NCBI GenBank assembly: GCA_965222425.1
Contig: CBDCTW010000023.1
Location: forward strand, 186,001 to 250,000
DNA from: CBDCNP01 sp965222425
GTDB taxonomy: Bacteria; Acidobacteriota; Vicinamibacteria; Marinacidobacterales; DATDRI01
Direction: 5' to 3'
DNA length: 64,000 bases
A program made the position numbers and the translations under genes. Positions 1 through 7,584 of the stretch are shown one piece after another. Position 1 is the stretch's first letter. The number at the start of each line of letters is the position of its first letter. The notes under the pieces are model-generated. The model was not told the DNA's origin. It saw only the letters and a program-made list of their open reading frames with translations, and ran no database searches.

Positions 1-66
1 AGATACCTGGGCGATCCCGGATCCCATGAGACCACAACCCACCACACCTACCTTCTTGATCTCCAT
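1..66 (-). CDS. 3-hydroxyacyl-CoA dehydrogenase, N-terminal 22 codons (partial)
   Basis: Reading leftwards from the ATG at 64-66, the first 22 codons encode a Rossmann-fold start with the glycine motif GVVGCGLMGSGIAQV, the NAD-binding loop typical of 3-hydroxybutyryl-CoA / 3-hydroxyacyl-CoA dehydrogenases (Hbd/PaaH/FadB N-terminal domain). The rest lies outside the window. A thiolase C-terminal remnant ends 19 bases upstream on the same strand, which matches the usual thiolase-dehydrogenase gene order and supports a fatty-acid or butanoyl-CoA role. The exact substrate cannot be told from this piece. Confidence 0.75.
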   Translation of the reverse strand, partial: MEIKKVGVVGCGLMGSGIAQVS

Positions 67-85
67 CACTCCCCCCTTGGCAGCC

Positions 86-175
86 CTACCGACCCTCGAC
101 GATCATCGCGATGCCTTGGCCTCCCCCGATGCAAGCCGTCGCGAGGCCGAACCGACCCTTGCGGTGCCGGAGCAA
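86..175 (-). pseudogene. Thiolase (acetyl-CoA acetyltransferase) C-terminal remnant
   Basis: The minus strand encodes about 29 codons ending in TAG that match the C-terminus of thiolases: a basic stretch (HRKGRFG), then LATACIGGGQGIAMIVEGR. The CxGGGxG loop is the signature holding the second active-site cysteine. Upstream the similarity stops at once and the frame hits a stop near 215, with a VanZ-like gene following. About 360 residues of the expected enzyme are therefore missing. This is a deletion or rearrangement scar just upstream of the dehydrogenase gene, or a chimeric assembly join. Confidence 0.7.
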
Positions 176-220
176 TATAAAGGTCAGTAGTTTGTTTAGT
201 TGGCATCGTCTAGTACTCGG

Positions 221-613
221 CTAGCCGTCGGTTAGCTCGCGCTCGGCTGGCACAATCCACCAATAGATGATGTAGAGCACTGCTATGGCGGTCATGATGC
301 CTAGGGCGTCCACGGCAATGTCCTGAAGGCTCGCCACTCGACCCGGGACGAAACTTTGGTGCCACTCGTCGCTCGCCGCGTAAACGAGCGCGAGCAAGCC
401 GCCGAACAGTGCCACCCTCCCCCCGGCGGGTTGTGCAAGTCCACGCGCGCACGCGCGAATCGCCAGCAAGCCCATCACGAAATACCCAAAGAAGTGCCAC
501 GTGTAATCCGGCGCGTAGTGGAGCAGCGCAGGTCGGGAAGCAGAGGAAACAAAAAAAATGATCAACATGTACGCCAGCAGAGGACCCCACCAGCGTAAAA
601 ACGAAAAGATCAA
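221..613 (-). CDS. VanZ-like family membrane protein
   Basis: A 130-residue protein with four likely membrane segments (about residues 8-24, 38-56, 66-84 and 100-118). It carries the VanZ-family hallmark DEWHQSFVPGR in the loop after the third segment, followed by an SLQDIAVDALG stretch that is also usual in the family. VanZ-like proteins are small integral membrane proteins, known for teicoplanin resistance in enterococci but mostly of unknown role elsewhere. It lies 16 bases downstream of a 57-residue membrane protein on the same strand, and a DUF6677-like gene is next. Length is normal for the family. Confidence 0.8.
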   Translation of the reverse strand: MIFSFLRWWGPLLAYMLIIFFVSSASRPALLHYAPDYTWHFFGYFVMGLLAIRACARGLAQPAGGRVALFGGLLALVYAASDEWHQSFVPGRVASLQDIAVDALGIMTAIAVLYIIYWWIVPAERELTDG

Positions 614-629
614 TAGGCGCCCCCGTCCT

Positions 630-803
630 TCAGGAGGGGAAGGGCAACATGAGCCAACCCAGAACGAAAGCCGAGGCGACGAAGCAGAAGAATACGAAGA
701 CGCCGAAAAGAATCTGGGCCGAACGACCTTCTCGCATCAGCAGTGCGAACACACCCGAAACGAGGGCCGCAAAAGCCGTCAGAATCACAAAATGGCTAGT
801 CAT
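630..803 (-). CDS. Small two-helix membrane protein (57 aa), function unknown
   Basis: The minus strand carries a 58-codon frame, ATG at 801-803 and TGA at 630-632, encoding 57 residues. Two hydrophobic segments (about 5-22 and 30-52) flank a short polar loop with charged residues (MREGRSAQ), a hairpin topology. It sits between the VanZ-like gene (16 bases downstream) and the DUF6677-like gene (9 bases upstream) on the same strand, so the three probably form one operon. No family was recognised. Composition, packing and strand agreement are the reasons to believe it is coding. Confidence 0.55.
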   Translation of the reverse strand: MTSHFVILTAFAALVSGVFALLMREGRSAQILFGVFVFFCFVASAFVLGWLMLPFPS

Positions 804-812
804 CGTTTCAAT

Positions 813-1211
813 CTAGGGCTTCCTCCCGGTAGCGATATCGTAAACGTCGAGCAGAATGAGCATGTTGAGAAGTCCGGCTACGATCAAGAACGTGTATCCG
901 TACTCGTATGTCACGGACTCTACCTGCCCCACTCCCCAGTCCAGCAATCGGGCGGAGAAATACGGTAGCCCCACACCCATCTCCGCGAGGCCGGCCAACA
1001 GGGTCAGCGGGCGGGTTCCGTCCAAACGAAAAAGCTCGCCGTCCATGTAGAGACCGAGCCCGAACATCACGGTAACGATCATCATGAAGATGAACCCATG
1101 CCACCATCGGCGTAACATCACGTGGCCTAGTCCCGGAAGCAGCCAACCGGCGACACAAGTTGCCATGGCTGGTGCGGCACTGCAGGTCGTTCCGGCGCTT
1201 CTCTCCTGCAT
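813..1211 (-). CDS. DUF6677-like small membrane protein
   Basis: A 132-residue protein with a short N-terminal tail, then CVAGWLLPGLGHVMLRRWWHG, a glycine-rich amphipathic hairpin typical of the DUF6677 / TM2-like small membrane proteins. Further hydrophobic segments occupy about residues 40-56, 68-90 and 105-122. The C-terminus contains a conserved-looking EYGYTFLIVAGLLNMLILLD run. It heads the minus-strand trio with the 57-residue protein and the VanZ-like protein. Function is unknown; the family assignment is from memory of the motif and is tentative. Confidence 0.6.
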   Translation of the reverse strand: MQERSAGTTCSAAPAMATCVAGWLLPGLGHVMLRRWWHGFIFMMIVTVMFGLGLYMDGELFRLDGTRPLTLLAGLAEMGVGLPYFSARLLDWGVGQVESVTYEYGYTFLIVAGLLNMLILLDVYDIATGRKP

Positions 1212-1323
1212 GTAAGCAGTCTATCCTATGGAATTACTCGAATCCCGTCAAGACAGCAGAAATGAGTCCGGAGCTGTTGTCGGGCTATGAGTTGTGAGGC
1301 TTGTAGGGCCGGCGCGGCTCTCT

Positions 1324-1390
1324 TTCCGAACAATCGATCGTAGAAGTCTCCGAGTCAGGTTCCGAAGAATCGGTCGCCGAAGTCTCCGAG
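1324..1390. repeat. Imperfect 36-bp-period tandem duplication over the 3' end of upp
   Basis: Bases 1324-1354 and 1360-1390 match at 27 of 31 positions with a period of 36 bases, that is 12 codons. The second copy is the last sense codons of upp (GLGDFGDRFFGT). The first copy lies just past the upp stop and, read in the same frame, would give LGDFYDRLFG. The gene end has therefore been tandemly duplicated, with the stop codon silencing the outer copy. Confidence 0.65.
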
Positions 1391-1972
1391 CCCGGGGAGG
1401 ATGTACTTCCGTTCGTCGAGTTTCCGATCGATGGCCGCGGAGTAGATATCCACGTCGGGGCAGTGCTTCTGAAGGAGCGCTATCCCCTCGGGGGCTGCGA
1501 CCACGCACAGCAGACGGATCGCCCGTGCGCCCTGCTCTTGGAGCGCTTCAATTGCTGCTAGAGCCGAGCCGCCGGTGGCCAACATCGGATTCAGAAGAAA
1601 CACATCTCGATCGGGAAGATTCGGAAGCTTCAGGTAATAGCGGCGCGCGACGGCCGTCTCTTCGTCACGCTCCAACCCCCACGTAGCCGACCGACGCTCC
1701 CGGAACAACTCGAGCAGGGCTTCCAGCATCCCCATCCCCGCCCGAAGCACCGGTCCCAGGACGATGTCCACAACCAATCGTCCCCCGCGCGTCGTTTCCA
1801 GGGGCGTCTCGATTTCCATTTCTCGCAACGGTAGGTCCCGCGACGCTTCGAAGACGAGCAGCCGGCTAAGTTTCCTGGTGAGTCGACGCAACTCTTCGTG
1901 GAGCGTGGAAGAATCGCGGAGGACCGTGAGCACATCTTCTATTAGGGGATGCTCGACCTTGACCACCGCCAT
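1355..1972 (-). CDS. upp: Uracil phosphoribosyltransferase
   Basis: A 205-residue enzyme converting uracil and PRPP to UMP in the cytoplasm (pyrimidine salvage). The PRPP-binding loop is LNPMLATGGSA (residues 127-137) and the uracil-recognition end is ILPGLGDFGDRFFGT, both diagnostic. The usual acidic residue of the PRPP loop (DPMLATGGS) is Asn here, a small departure worth noting. The start is placed at ATG 1970-1972 (MAVVKVEHPLI) because the family starts there; the frame stays open further upstream but that part has no family character. Upp is divergent from the nucleoside phosphorylase gene, so uracil released by that enzyme can be recaptured. Confidence 0.93.
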   Translation of the reverse strand: MAVVKVEHPLIEDVLTVLRDSSTLHEELRRLTRKLSRLLVFEASRDLPLREMEIETPLETTRGGRLVVDIVLGPVLRAGMGMLEALLELFRERRSATWGLERDEETAVARRYYLKLPNLPDRDVFLLNPMLATGGSALAAIEALQEQGARAIRLLCVVAAPEGIALLQKHCPDVDIYSAAIDRKLDERKYILPGLGDFGDRFFGT

Positions 1973-2051
1973 GTCACGTCCTCCGTTCGCGAGGCCGATG
2001 ACAGGATCGGGCCGCGATGCTGTCAAACCATGGCGCAACCAACCGACTGTG

Positions 2052-2081
2052 TTGACACTATTCGGCACACCGCGACATGAT
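2052..2081 (+). promoter_or_regulatory. Possible sigma-70 promoter for the nucleoside operon
   Basis: A perfect -35 box TTGACA at 2052-2057 is followed after 18 bases by CATGAT (2076-2081, four of six matches to TATAAT). It lies in the 170-base divergent gap between upp and the nucleoside phosphorylase gene, on the phosphorylase strand. A second TTGACA at 2111-2116 has no good -10 box. The spacing is one base long and the -10 box weak, so this is only a candidate. Confidence 0.4.
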
Positions 2082-2142
2082 AGCGACCGTGTCCCACCAA
2101 GCCTCGTTGTTTGACAATTAAATCTCATTCCTGCAGCTCACC

Positions 2143-3462
2143 GTGAGAGCCGTCGACATCATTCGTCGTAAGCGACACCGAGCAGAGCTCGACCGGCAAG
2201 AGATCGCCTTTCTCATTTCCGGTTTCACGGAAGGTGCCATCCCCGATTACCAGATCGCCGCCTTCCTGATGGCGGTCACGTTGGTCGGGATGACCGAGCA
2301 AGAAACTCTCGCGCTGACTGAGGAAATGCTCCACAGTGGCTCGGTTCTCGATCTATCGGAGCTTCCCGGAGAGAAGATCGACAAACACAGCACCGGCGGC
2401 GTAGGCGACAAGACGTCGCTCATCATCGCCCCCCTGGCGGCGGCGGCGGGTGTCACCGTGCCTATGATCTCCGGTCACGGCCTCGCTCATTCCGGGGGCA
2501 CGCTCGACAAGCTCGAATCTATCCCCGGCTTCAACGTGGGTCTGAGCCTCACTCGCTTTCGGGAAGTGTTGCGCGAAGCCGGTTGTGCGCTCATCGGCCA
2601 AACGAAGGAAATCGCCCCGGCAGACCGAAAGCTTTACGCGCTTCGGGACGTGACGGGAACGGTGGAGAGCGTGCCGCTAATCGTGGCGAGCATCTTGTCC
2701 AAGAAACTGGCGGTAGGCAGTACCGGACTCGTCTTGGATGTAAAAGTCGGTAGCGGAGCGTTTATGAAGGATATCAACTCCGCGACCGAGCTCGGGGGCT
2801 TGCTCGCATCGATCGCGCACCGCATGGGGAAACGATCGGTGGCAGTGGTGAGTGACATGGATCAACCGCTCGGAAAGCACGTGGGAAACTCTCTCGAGGT
2901 GAAAGAATCGATCGAGGTACTCCGGGGCGAGGGCCCGGACGATCTAAGGGATCTCTGCTTGCTTCTCACCGCCTACATGCTAGTCTTCGGCCGAGCCGCG
3001 AGCGATGTCGATGAAGGAAAAGCGAAGGCGGCAAGCCTGATTGCGTCCGGTGCGGGACTGGAAAAATTCGCTGAGATCGTGAGACTTCAAGACGGGGACG
3101 CGCACGTTGTCGACGACCCCGGCAAGTTACCGCAGGCCGCGCACTGCAAAGAAGTTCTTAGCCCGAAAGCGGGATACGCAGGACGAATCGATACTGAATC
3201 ACTTGGAGTCGCAGCCATGTTACTCGGAGCCGGGCGTGAGACGGTGGACGGCATTATCGATCCCGCGGTAGGACTGGTCGTCGATAGCAAAATCGGGGAC
3301 CGCTTATCGGCAGGCGATCCCCTGGTAACGGTTCACTACAACGATGACCGGCGGTTGGAAGAAGTGGAAGGGCTACTCGCCGGCGCTTATCACATTCAGG
3401 AGGAGCCCCCGGTGCCTGTCCCCCTCGTACACAAAATCCTAGAGCCGACGGAGGAGACATAA
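2143..3462 (+). CDS. deoA: Pyrimidine-nucleoside / thymidine phosphorylase
   Basis: A 439-residue cytoplasmic enzyme that splits uridine, thymidine or deoxyuridine with phosphate into base and (deoxy)ribose-1-phosphate. It shows the family signature SGHGLAHSGGTLDKLESIPG (residues 110-129) and the phosphate-binding stretch DKHSTGGVGDKTS (80-92). Length is normal for the Pdp/DeoA family. The start is GTG at 2143, giving the standard N-terminus (M)RAVDIIRRKR. It is first of a tight plus-strand operon (nupC begins 2 bases after its stop), followed by purine nucleoside phosphorylase and cytidine deaminase. Whether it prefers thymidine or accepts uridine too (Pdp) cannot be settled by eye. Confidence 0.92.
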   Translation: MRAVDIIRRKRHRAELDRQEIAFLISGFTEGAIPDYQIAAFLMAVTLVGMTEQETLALTEEMLHSGSVLDLSELPGEKIDKHSTGGVGDKTSLIIAPLAAAAGVTVPMISGHGLAHSGGTLDKLESIPGFNVGLSLTRFREVLREAGCALIGQTKEIAPADRKLYALRDVTGTVESVPLIVASILSKKLAVGSTGLVLDVKVGSGAFMKDINSATELGGLLASIAHRMGKRSVAVVSDMDQPLGKHVGNSLEVKESIEVLRGEGPDDLRDLCLLLTAYMLVFGRAASDVDEGKAKAASLIASGAGLEKFAEIVRLQDGDAHVVDDPGKLPQAAHCKEVLSPKAGYAGRIDTESLGVAAMLLGAGRETVDGIIDPAVGLVVDSKIGDRLSAGDPLVTVHYNDDRRLEEVEGLLAGAYHIQEEPPVPVPLVHKILEPTEET

Positions 3463-3464
3463 TC

Positions 3465-4667
3465 ATGGACCGTTTCATTGGAGTCGTGGGGCTGGTCATG
3501 ATCCTCGGCATCGCCTACACCTTTTCCACCGACCGAAAAAAGGTGAGCCGCCGGCTGATCCTCTGGGGCCTCATACTTCAATTCGCCTTCGCCCTGCTGG
3601 TCATGAAGTGGTCGGTAGGCCAGAGGGTCCTCGCTGGGATCAGTAACGTCGTTAAGCTGGGCCTGGAGAAGGCCGACGCCGGGGCGGCGTTCCTCTTTGG
3701 ACCCCTCGCCAACTCGGAGAATCTGGGGTTCATTTTCGCGTTCAAAGCCCTACCCACCATTATTTACATATCTTCGTTTTTCAGCGTCCTTTATTATCTG
3801 GGCATCCTTCAGAAGATGGTTCTGTTCATGGCCAAGATCATGGTACGCACGATGGGTACCAGCGGAGCCGAAGCGCTCTCGACGGCAGCCAATGTGTTCA
3901 TGGGGCAGACCGAAGCGCCGCTGGTGGTCAGGCCCTACATCGCCAGCATGACCTACTCCGAGCTCTGCACTCTGATGGTAGGAGGCATGGCCACCATCTC
4001 CGGAGGCATGATGGCAGCCTACATATCGATGGGGATCGAAGCCGAGTTCCTACTGGCCGCGAGCGTGATGAATGCTCCGGCGGCCATCGTCATGGCGAAG
4101 ATTCTGGTTCCGGAGACCGGCACACCTGTCACCAAGAGTGAAGTGACGCTCAAAGTGGAACGGACGGAGGTCAATATTATTGATGCCGCGGCCCGTGGTG
4201 CCGGAGCCGGGCTCACGCTGGCGTTGAACGTGGGAGCGATGCTGATCGCGTTCCTCTCGCTCGTCGCGCTCGTCAACTGGCCACTCCAGTACTTCGATCT
4301 CTCTCTGGAGCGGATCTTCGCCTGGATCTTCGCGCCTCTGGCCTATGTCATGGGCGTGCCGTGGGCGGATGCCAGCCAGGTTGGCAGCTTATTTGGAAAG
4401 AAGCTCATTGTGAACGAGTTCGTCGCGTACGCCGATCTGGTCAAGCTCAAGGCCGCTAGCGTCTTGTCGCCGCGCTCCGAGCTCATCGCAACTTATGCGC
4501 TTTGCGGTTTTGCCAATCTCGGATCGATCGGCATCCAGCTCGGCGGGATCGGCGAAATCGCCCCCACGCGAAAGTCGGATCTAGCCAAGCTCGGTCTTCG
4601 TGTGGTGTTAGGTGGATCCCTGGCGACCTTTATGACTGCAACCATCGCCGGTCTCTTGAATCCGTAG
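3465..4667 (+). CDS. nupC: Concentrative nucleoside transporter, NupC/CNT family
   Basis: A 400-residue inner-membrane protein with about ten hydrophobic segments and the CNT core: the GQTEAPLVVRPY substrate-binding region (about residues 147-158), the GGMATISGGMMAAYISMG gate, and the late FANLGSIGIQLGGIG motif. CNT proteins import nucleosides with Na+ or H+. The gene starts at ATG 3465, two bases after the phosphorylase stop, and is followed after 8 bases by purine nucleoside phosphorylase. Uptake and phosphorolysis are thus co-expressed. Length matches bacterial NupC (about 400). Confidence 0.93.
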   Translation: MDRFIGVVGLVMILGIAYTFSTDRKKVSRRLILWGLILQFAFALLVMKWSVGQRVLAGISNVVKLGLEKADAGAAFLFGPLANSENLGFIFAFKALPTIIYISSFFSVLYYLGILQKMVLFMAKIMVRTMGTSGAEALSTAANVFMGQTEAPLVVRPYIASMTYSELCTLMVGGMATISGGMMAAYISMGIEAEFLLAASVMNAPAAIVMAKILVPETGTPVTKSEVTLKVERTEVNIIDAAARGAGAGLTLALNVGAMLIAFLSLVALVNWPLQYFDLSLERIFAWIFAPLAYVMGVPWADASQVGSLFGKKLIVNEFVAYADLVKLKAASVLSPRSELIATYALCGFANLGSIGIQLGGIGEIAPTRKSDLAKLGLRVVLGGSLATFMTATIAGLLNP

Positions 4668-4675
4668 TCAACGTC

Positions 4676-5509
4676 ATGGGAAAGCTCGCGGAACAAGTAA
4701 GGGATGCCGCTTCGTTTCTCGCCAGCAAGTCTCGGCTCCGACCCACGGTCGCCTTGGTCTTGGGCTCGGGGCTCGGGGCCTTCGCCAAGGAGCTCGAAAA
4801 GGCGGACACCATTCCTTATCAGGACATCCCCCACTTTCCCTACTCGACGGTCGAGGGGCACGCCGGTCACCTATTAGTCGGACGCTACGCCGACGTGCCG
4901 CTGGCGGTCATGGTCGGCCGGGTCCACCCGTACGAGGGGTACACCGCACAAGAGGTCGTCTTTCCCGCGCGGGTGCTCAGCTCTTTCGGCGTCAAGACCC
5001 TCGTCGTCACAAACGCCGCCGGGGCCATCAATACCGCCTTCAAACCGGGCGACCTGATGATCATCTCCGATCAATTGAACCTCACCGGGCTCAATCCCAT
5101 GCGCGGGCCGGATGAGAAGGAACTGGGTCCGCGCTTCATCGACCTGACCGAGGCCTATCACGCCAAGCTGAGGTCGATCTGCGAAGCGGCGGGACGGACG
5201 ATCGGTCTGAACTTGCGGCAAGGTGTCTACGCCGGGTTGCTCGGTCCGAGCTACGAAACACCGGCCGAGATCCGGATGCTCAGGACGATGGGAGCCGACG
5301 CGGTCGGCATGTCCACGGTGCTCGAAGTGATCGCCACCAACCAAATGGGAACGAAAGTGCTAGGGATATCCTGCCTGACCAATATGGCGGCCGGAATCCT
5401 GCCTCAGAAACTGGTGCACAGCGAGGTCATGGAGACCGGCGAACGGGTCCGAGGGGTCTTCACCGAGCTTCTCCAGGAACTGATTCCTCGACTCGCTAAA
5501 CTCGACTGA
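4676..5509 (+). CDS. punA: Purine nucleoside phosphorylase (trimeric, PunA/PNP-I type)
   Basis: A 277-residue enzyme that phosphorolyses inosine, guanosine and their deoxy forms to base and pentose-1-phosphate. Visible family motifs are LVLGSGLGAF (28-36), GHAGHL (61-66), GRVHPYEGY (81-89), VTNAAGAIN (111-119) and the C-terminal GISCLTNMAAG. These place it in the human-PNP-like trimeric group rather than DeoD. The start is taken at ATG 4676 because the family begins there; the frame is open upstream but overlaps nupC. Third gene of the nucleoside operon, 25 bases before cdd. The released hypoxanthine or guanine would feed Hpt encoded nearby. Confidence 0.92.
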   Translation: MGKLAEQVRDAASFLASKSRLRPTVALVLGSGLGAFAKELEKADTIPYQDIPHFPYSTVEGHAGHLLVGRYADVPLAVMVGRVHPYEGYTAQEVVFPARVLSSFGVKTLVVTNAAGAINTAFKPGDLMIISDQLNLTGLNPMRGPDEKELGPRFIDLTEAYHAKLRSICEAAGRTIGLNLRQGVYAGLLGPSYETPAEIRMLRTMGADAVGMSTVLEVIATNQMGTKVLGISCLTNMAAGILPQKLVHSEVMETGERVRGVFTELLQELIPRLAKLD

Positions 5510-5534
5510 ACCCGATCCAGGAAGGAAAACGATC

Positions 5535-5937
5535 ATGGCCAGTGATCCCGCCCGTTCTTTAGTAAGCTCCGCACGTAAAGCACGCTTGCGAGCGAAGGCT
5601 GAATACTCGGGTTTCAAAGTGAGAGCGGCGCTACAGACGAACGGACGGAAGATCTATTCTGGCTGCAACATCGAGAACGCCTCCTACGGCCTGACCGTCT
5701 GCGCCGAGCGGGTGGCGCTCCTCAAAGCCGTATCGGAAGGCGTTCAGAAGTTTCGCGCTCTCTTTGGCGGTCGGCACCGGTGCCGAGAAGCTGACACCAC
5801 CCTGCGGCGCCTGTCGGCAGCTCCTATGGGAGTACTGCGGGGATATCGTCGTCCACCTGGCCAACCTCAAGGGGAAAACGAGGACCTTCCGACTAGCGGA
5901 GCTACTTCCCCACCCCTTCGACAAGCGTCATCTTTGA
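5535..5937 (+). pseudogene. cdd: Cytidine deaminase, interrupted by one frameshift
   Basis: The first part (from ATG 5535, after an AGGAAGG ribosome site) encodes the CDA start with CNIENASYGL and the zinc/catalytic CAE motif (VCAERVAL). At about 5763-5766 the frame moves by one base. The continuing frame gives AVGTGAEKLTPPCGACRQLL, with both zinc cysteines (PCGAC), and ends at TGA 5935. Reading through gives about 134 residues, exactly the normal CDA length. One extra T in the TTT run at 5763-5765 explains it. This is either a sequencing or assembly error or a very recent knock-out. Role: cytidine and deoxycytidine deamination to feed the phosphorylase upstream. Confidence 0.88.
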
Positions 5938-6054
5938 AAGCTAGAGCCGTGGGGCCCCCAGCTTCCGCCCAAGGCTTCGGCTTGGTCCCGCCGAAGTCAA
6001 TTGGTACGTGAACTGACGGAGGCGGACACCCCCACGGTCGGCACACCACCCCAG

Positions 6055-6075
6055 CCCTCTCCCAAAGGGAGAGGG
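6055..6075. repeat. Palindromic intergenic repeat, copy 1 (CCCTCTCCC-NNN-GGGAGAGGG)
   Basis: A perfect inverted repeat of 9-base arms around AAA, lying between the convergent 3' ends of cdd and hpt. The left flank (ACCACCCCAG) resembles the flank of three other copies at 35548, 37222 and 59202. It may act as a two-way terminator or mRNA-protecting hairpin; the repetition suggests a dispersed REP-like element. Confidence 0.7.
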
Positions 6076-6098
6076 AGTAAAGGACGAAGAGACCATCA

Positions 6099-6614
6099 TT
6101 AGGAATCGACGACAGCAATATACGGAAGGTTTCGGTATTTTTGATCGACGTCGAGACCATAGCCAACTACGAAGCGATCCGGGATCTCGAACCCCACATA
6201 GTCGACCGGAACCTCCACTTCTCGCCGTGAGGGCTTGGAAAGCAGGGCGGCGATCTTCAGCGAGTTGGGGCCCCGTCTCTGGAGACTGTTGTAAAGATAG
6301 CGGAGTGTCAGCCCGGTATCTGCGATGTCTTCCACGATAATGACGTCCCTCCCTTCCAGGCTGCTATCGAGATCCTTGGTGAGTCGCACTTCCCCGCTGG
6401 TGCTCGTGCCCTCGTTGTAGCTGGAGACGGCTAGAAAATCGAGGGTCACCGAAACGTCCATCGCGCGAGAGAGATCCGCCATGAAGGTATAGGCACCCTT
6501 CAGCACACACACGAGGTGCACCGTCTTCCCCTCGTAGTCGCTGCTGATCTGTTTTCCGAGCTCTTTGACGCGCGCGGCGATCTTCTCTTCGGGAATAAGA
6601 ACCTCGAGCCCCAT
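6099..6614 (-). CDS. hpt: Hypoxanthine phosphoribosyltransferase
   Basis: A 171-residue purine-salvage enzyme making IMP or GMP from hypoxanthine or guanine plus PRPP. The PRPP loop is VEDIADTGLTL (about residues 95-105), and VLKGAYTFMADL and the C-terminal FVVGYGLD motif are also standard. ATG 6612-6614 follows GAGGG. It starts 8 bases after the TonB-family gene and is the last gene of the minus-strand run. A second, divergent Hpt lies at 23743-24282; this copy has the VED and the other VDD form of the loop. Both are full length. Confidence 0.92.
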   Translation of the reverse strand: MGLEVLIPEEKIAARVKELGKQISSDYEGKTVHLVCVLKGAYTFMADLSRAMDVSVTLDFLAVSSYNEGTSTSGEVRLTKDLDSSLEGRDVIIVEDIADTGLTLRYLYNSLQRRGPNSLKIAALLSKPSRREVEVPVDYVGFEIPDRFVVGYGLDVDQKYRNLPYIAVVDS

Positions 6615-6622
6615 GAAACCCT

Positions 6623-7525
6623 CTACCCTCGCTTCCTAACGGATAGATCGAACTCGACAGTAATGATACCTACCGCGTCCACCGGGCGACCCTTCTTTAG
6701 CGCGGGTTTGAAACGCCAGCGCTCGGCCGCTTCTATCGCCGCATCCACGCAACCGTAGGGCAAAGATTTCAAAACGCGTAAAACTTCCGTCGAGCCGTCC
6801 TGGTGTACGAGGATCTCCAGGATAACCTCGCCACGGATCAGCTTCTCCGAAGCCAGAGGAGGATACCCTGGTTTAGGTTCATAAACGGGGACGGGATCGA
6901 TGTCCCACCCTCCGCGGCTGTACTTTCCGCCGCCGCCACCTCCACCGTCTCCCAGGCCGACTCCCCAATCGGTTCCTTCACCTTGCCCGGTACCTGTTCC
7001 ACCGCCGATACCGCCACCTTCCCCCGCGCTCGGCTCGGTATCCAGGCCGCCGTAATCCGTCCAGTCCTCGAGGGAAAGTCCTGGGAAGTCCTGGGCATCC
7101 GGCGAGAAGACTTGATCGAAAAATGCCTCTGTCTCGTTGGGTAGATCGGGCACGGTCAAGCGGTCGAAACGAACCGACGGAATGTGACGCGGGGCAATCG
7201 GAGCGCGCCGCGGTTCCGGTGCTTTCTCGGGCTCCGGCTTTGGTTGATTCCGGATGAAGGCGGTTGGTTTACGGCCCCCCGACCCGCCACCACCGCCTCC
7301 CCCACCTTCTCCTTCCCCGGGATCATAAAACCGCACTCGGACCACGGTGGCGACGGGGTCGTCGTTTATCAGCTCGAGGAGGAAGGGAACCGCAAAGCCC
7401 AGAACGAAAAGGGCATGGATGACAAAGGAGAACAACAGCGAGCGTTGGTTACGCCGCCACTCCCAACCGGGAGCGCGGTGCAGAAAGTACTCGGCACGTA
7501 GGGGAGAAGAGAGCTCGTCAGCCAT
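6623..7525 (-). CDS. TonB-family energy transducer with C-terminal TonB domain
   Basis: A roughly 300-residue protein with a cytoplasmic start, one membrane helix (about residues 30-50), a Gly-rich stretch, a Pro/Lys/Glu-rich periplasmic linker (KPEPEKAPEPRRAP), another Gly-rich spacer, and a TonB C-terminal domain (about 215-300: YPPLASEKLIRGEV ... AAERWRFKPALKKGRPVDA). It would pass proton-motive energy to outer-membrane receptors such as the Oar-like protein encoded at 15.5-18.5 kb. ATG 7523-7525 was chosen because the protein then starts like the family; another ATG at 7574-7576 would fit the tight spacing to the CRTAC gene. Neither has a clear ribosome site. Confidence 0.85.
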   Translation of the reverse strand: MADELSSPLRAEYFLHRAPGWEWRRNQRSLLFSFVIHALFVLGFAVPFLLELINDDPVATVVRVRFYDPGEGEGGGGGGGGSGGRKPTAFIRNQPKPEPEKAPEPRRAPIAPRHIPSVRFDRLTVPDLPNETEAFFDQVFSPDAQDFPGLSLEDWTDYGGLDTEPSAGEGGGIGGGTGTGQGEGTDWGVGLGDGGGGGGGKYSRGGWDIDPVPVYEPKPGYPPLASEKLIRGEVILEILVHQDGSTEVLRVLKSLPYGCVDAAIEAAERWRFKPALKKGRPVDAVGIITVEFDLSVRKRG

Positions 7526-7584
7526 AACTAACTCAATGTTAGCACGCTCGGGCAGGCCGCCCGAGACGGTTGCCATGACTGGGC

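Noticed and set aside
5755..5775. Programmed frameshift in cdd
   Set aside because: The site has no slippery heptamer and no downstream structure, and CDA is never known to be frameshifted. An indel error or mutation is more likely.
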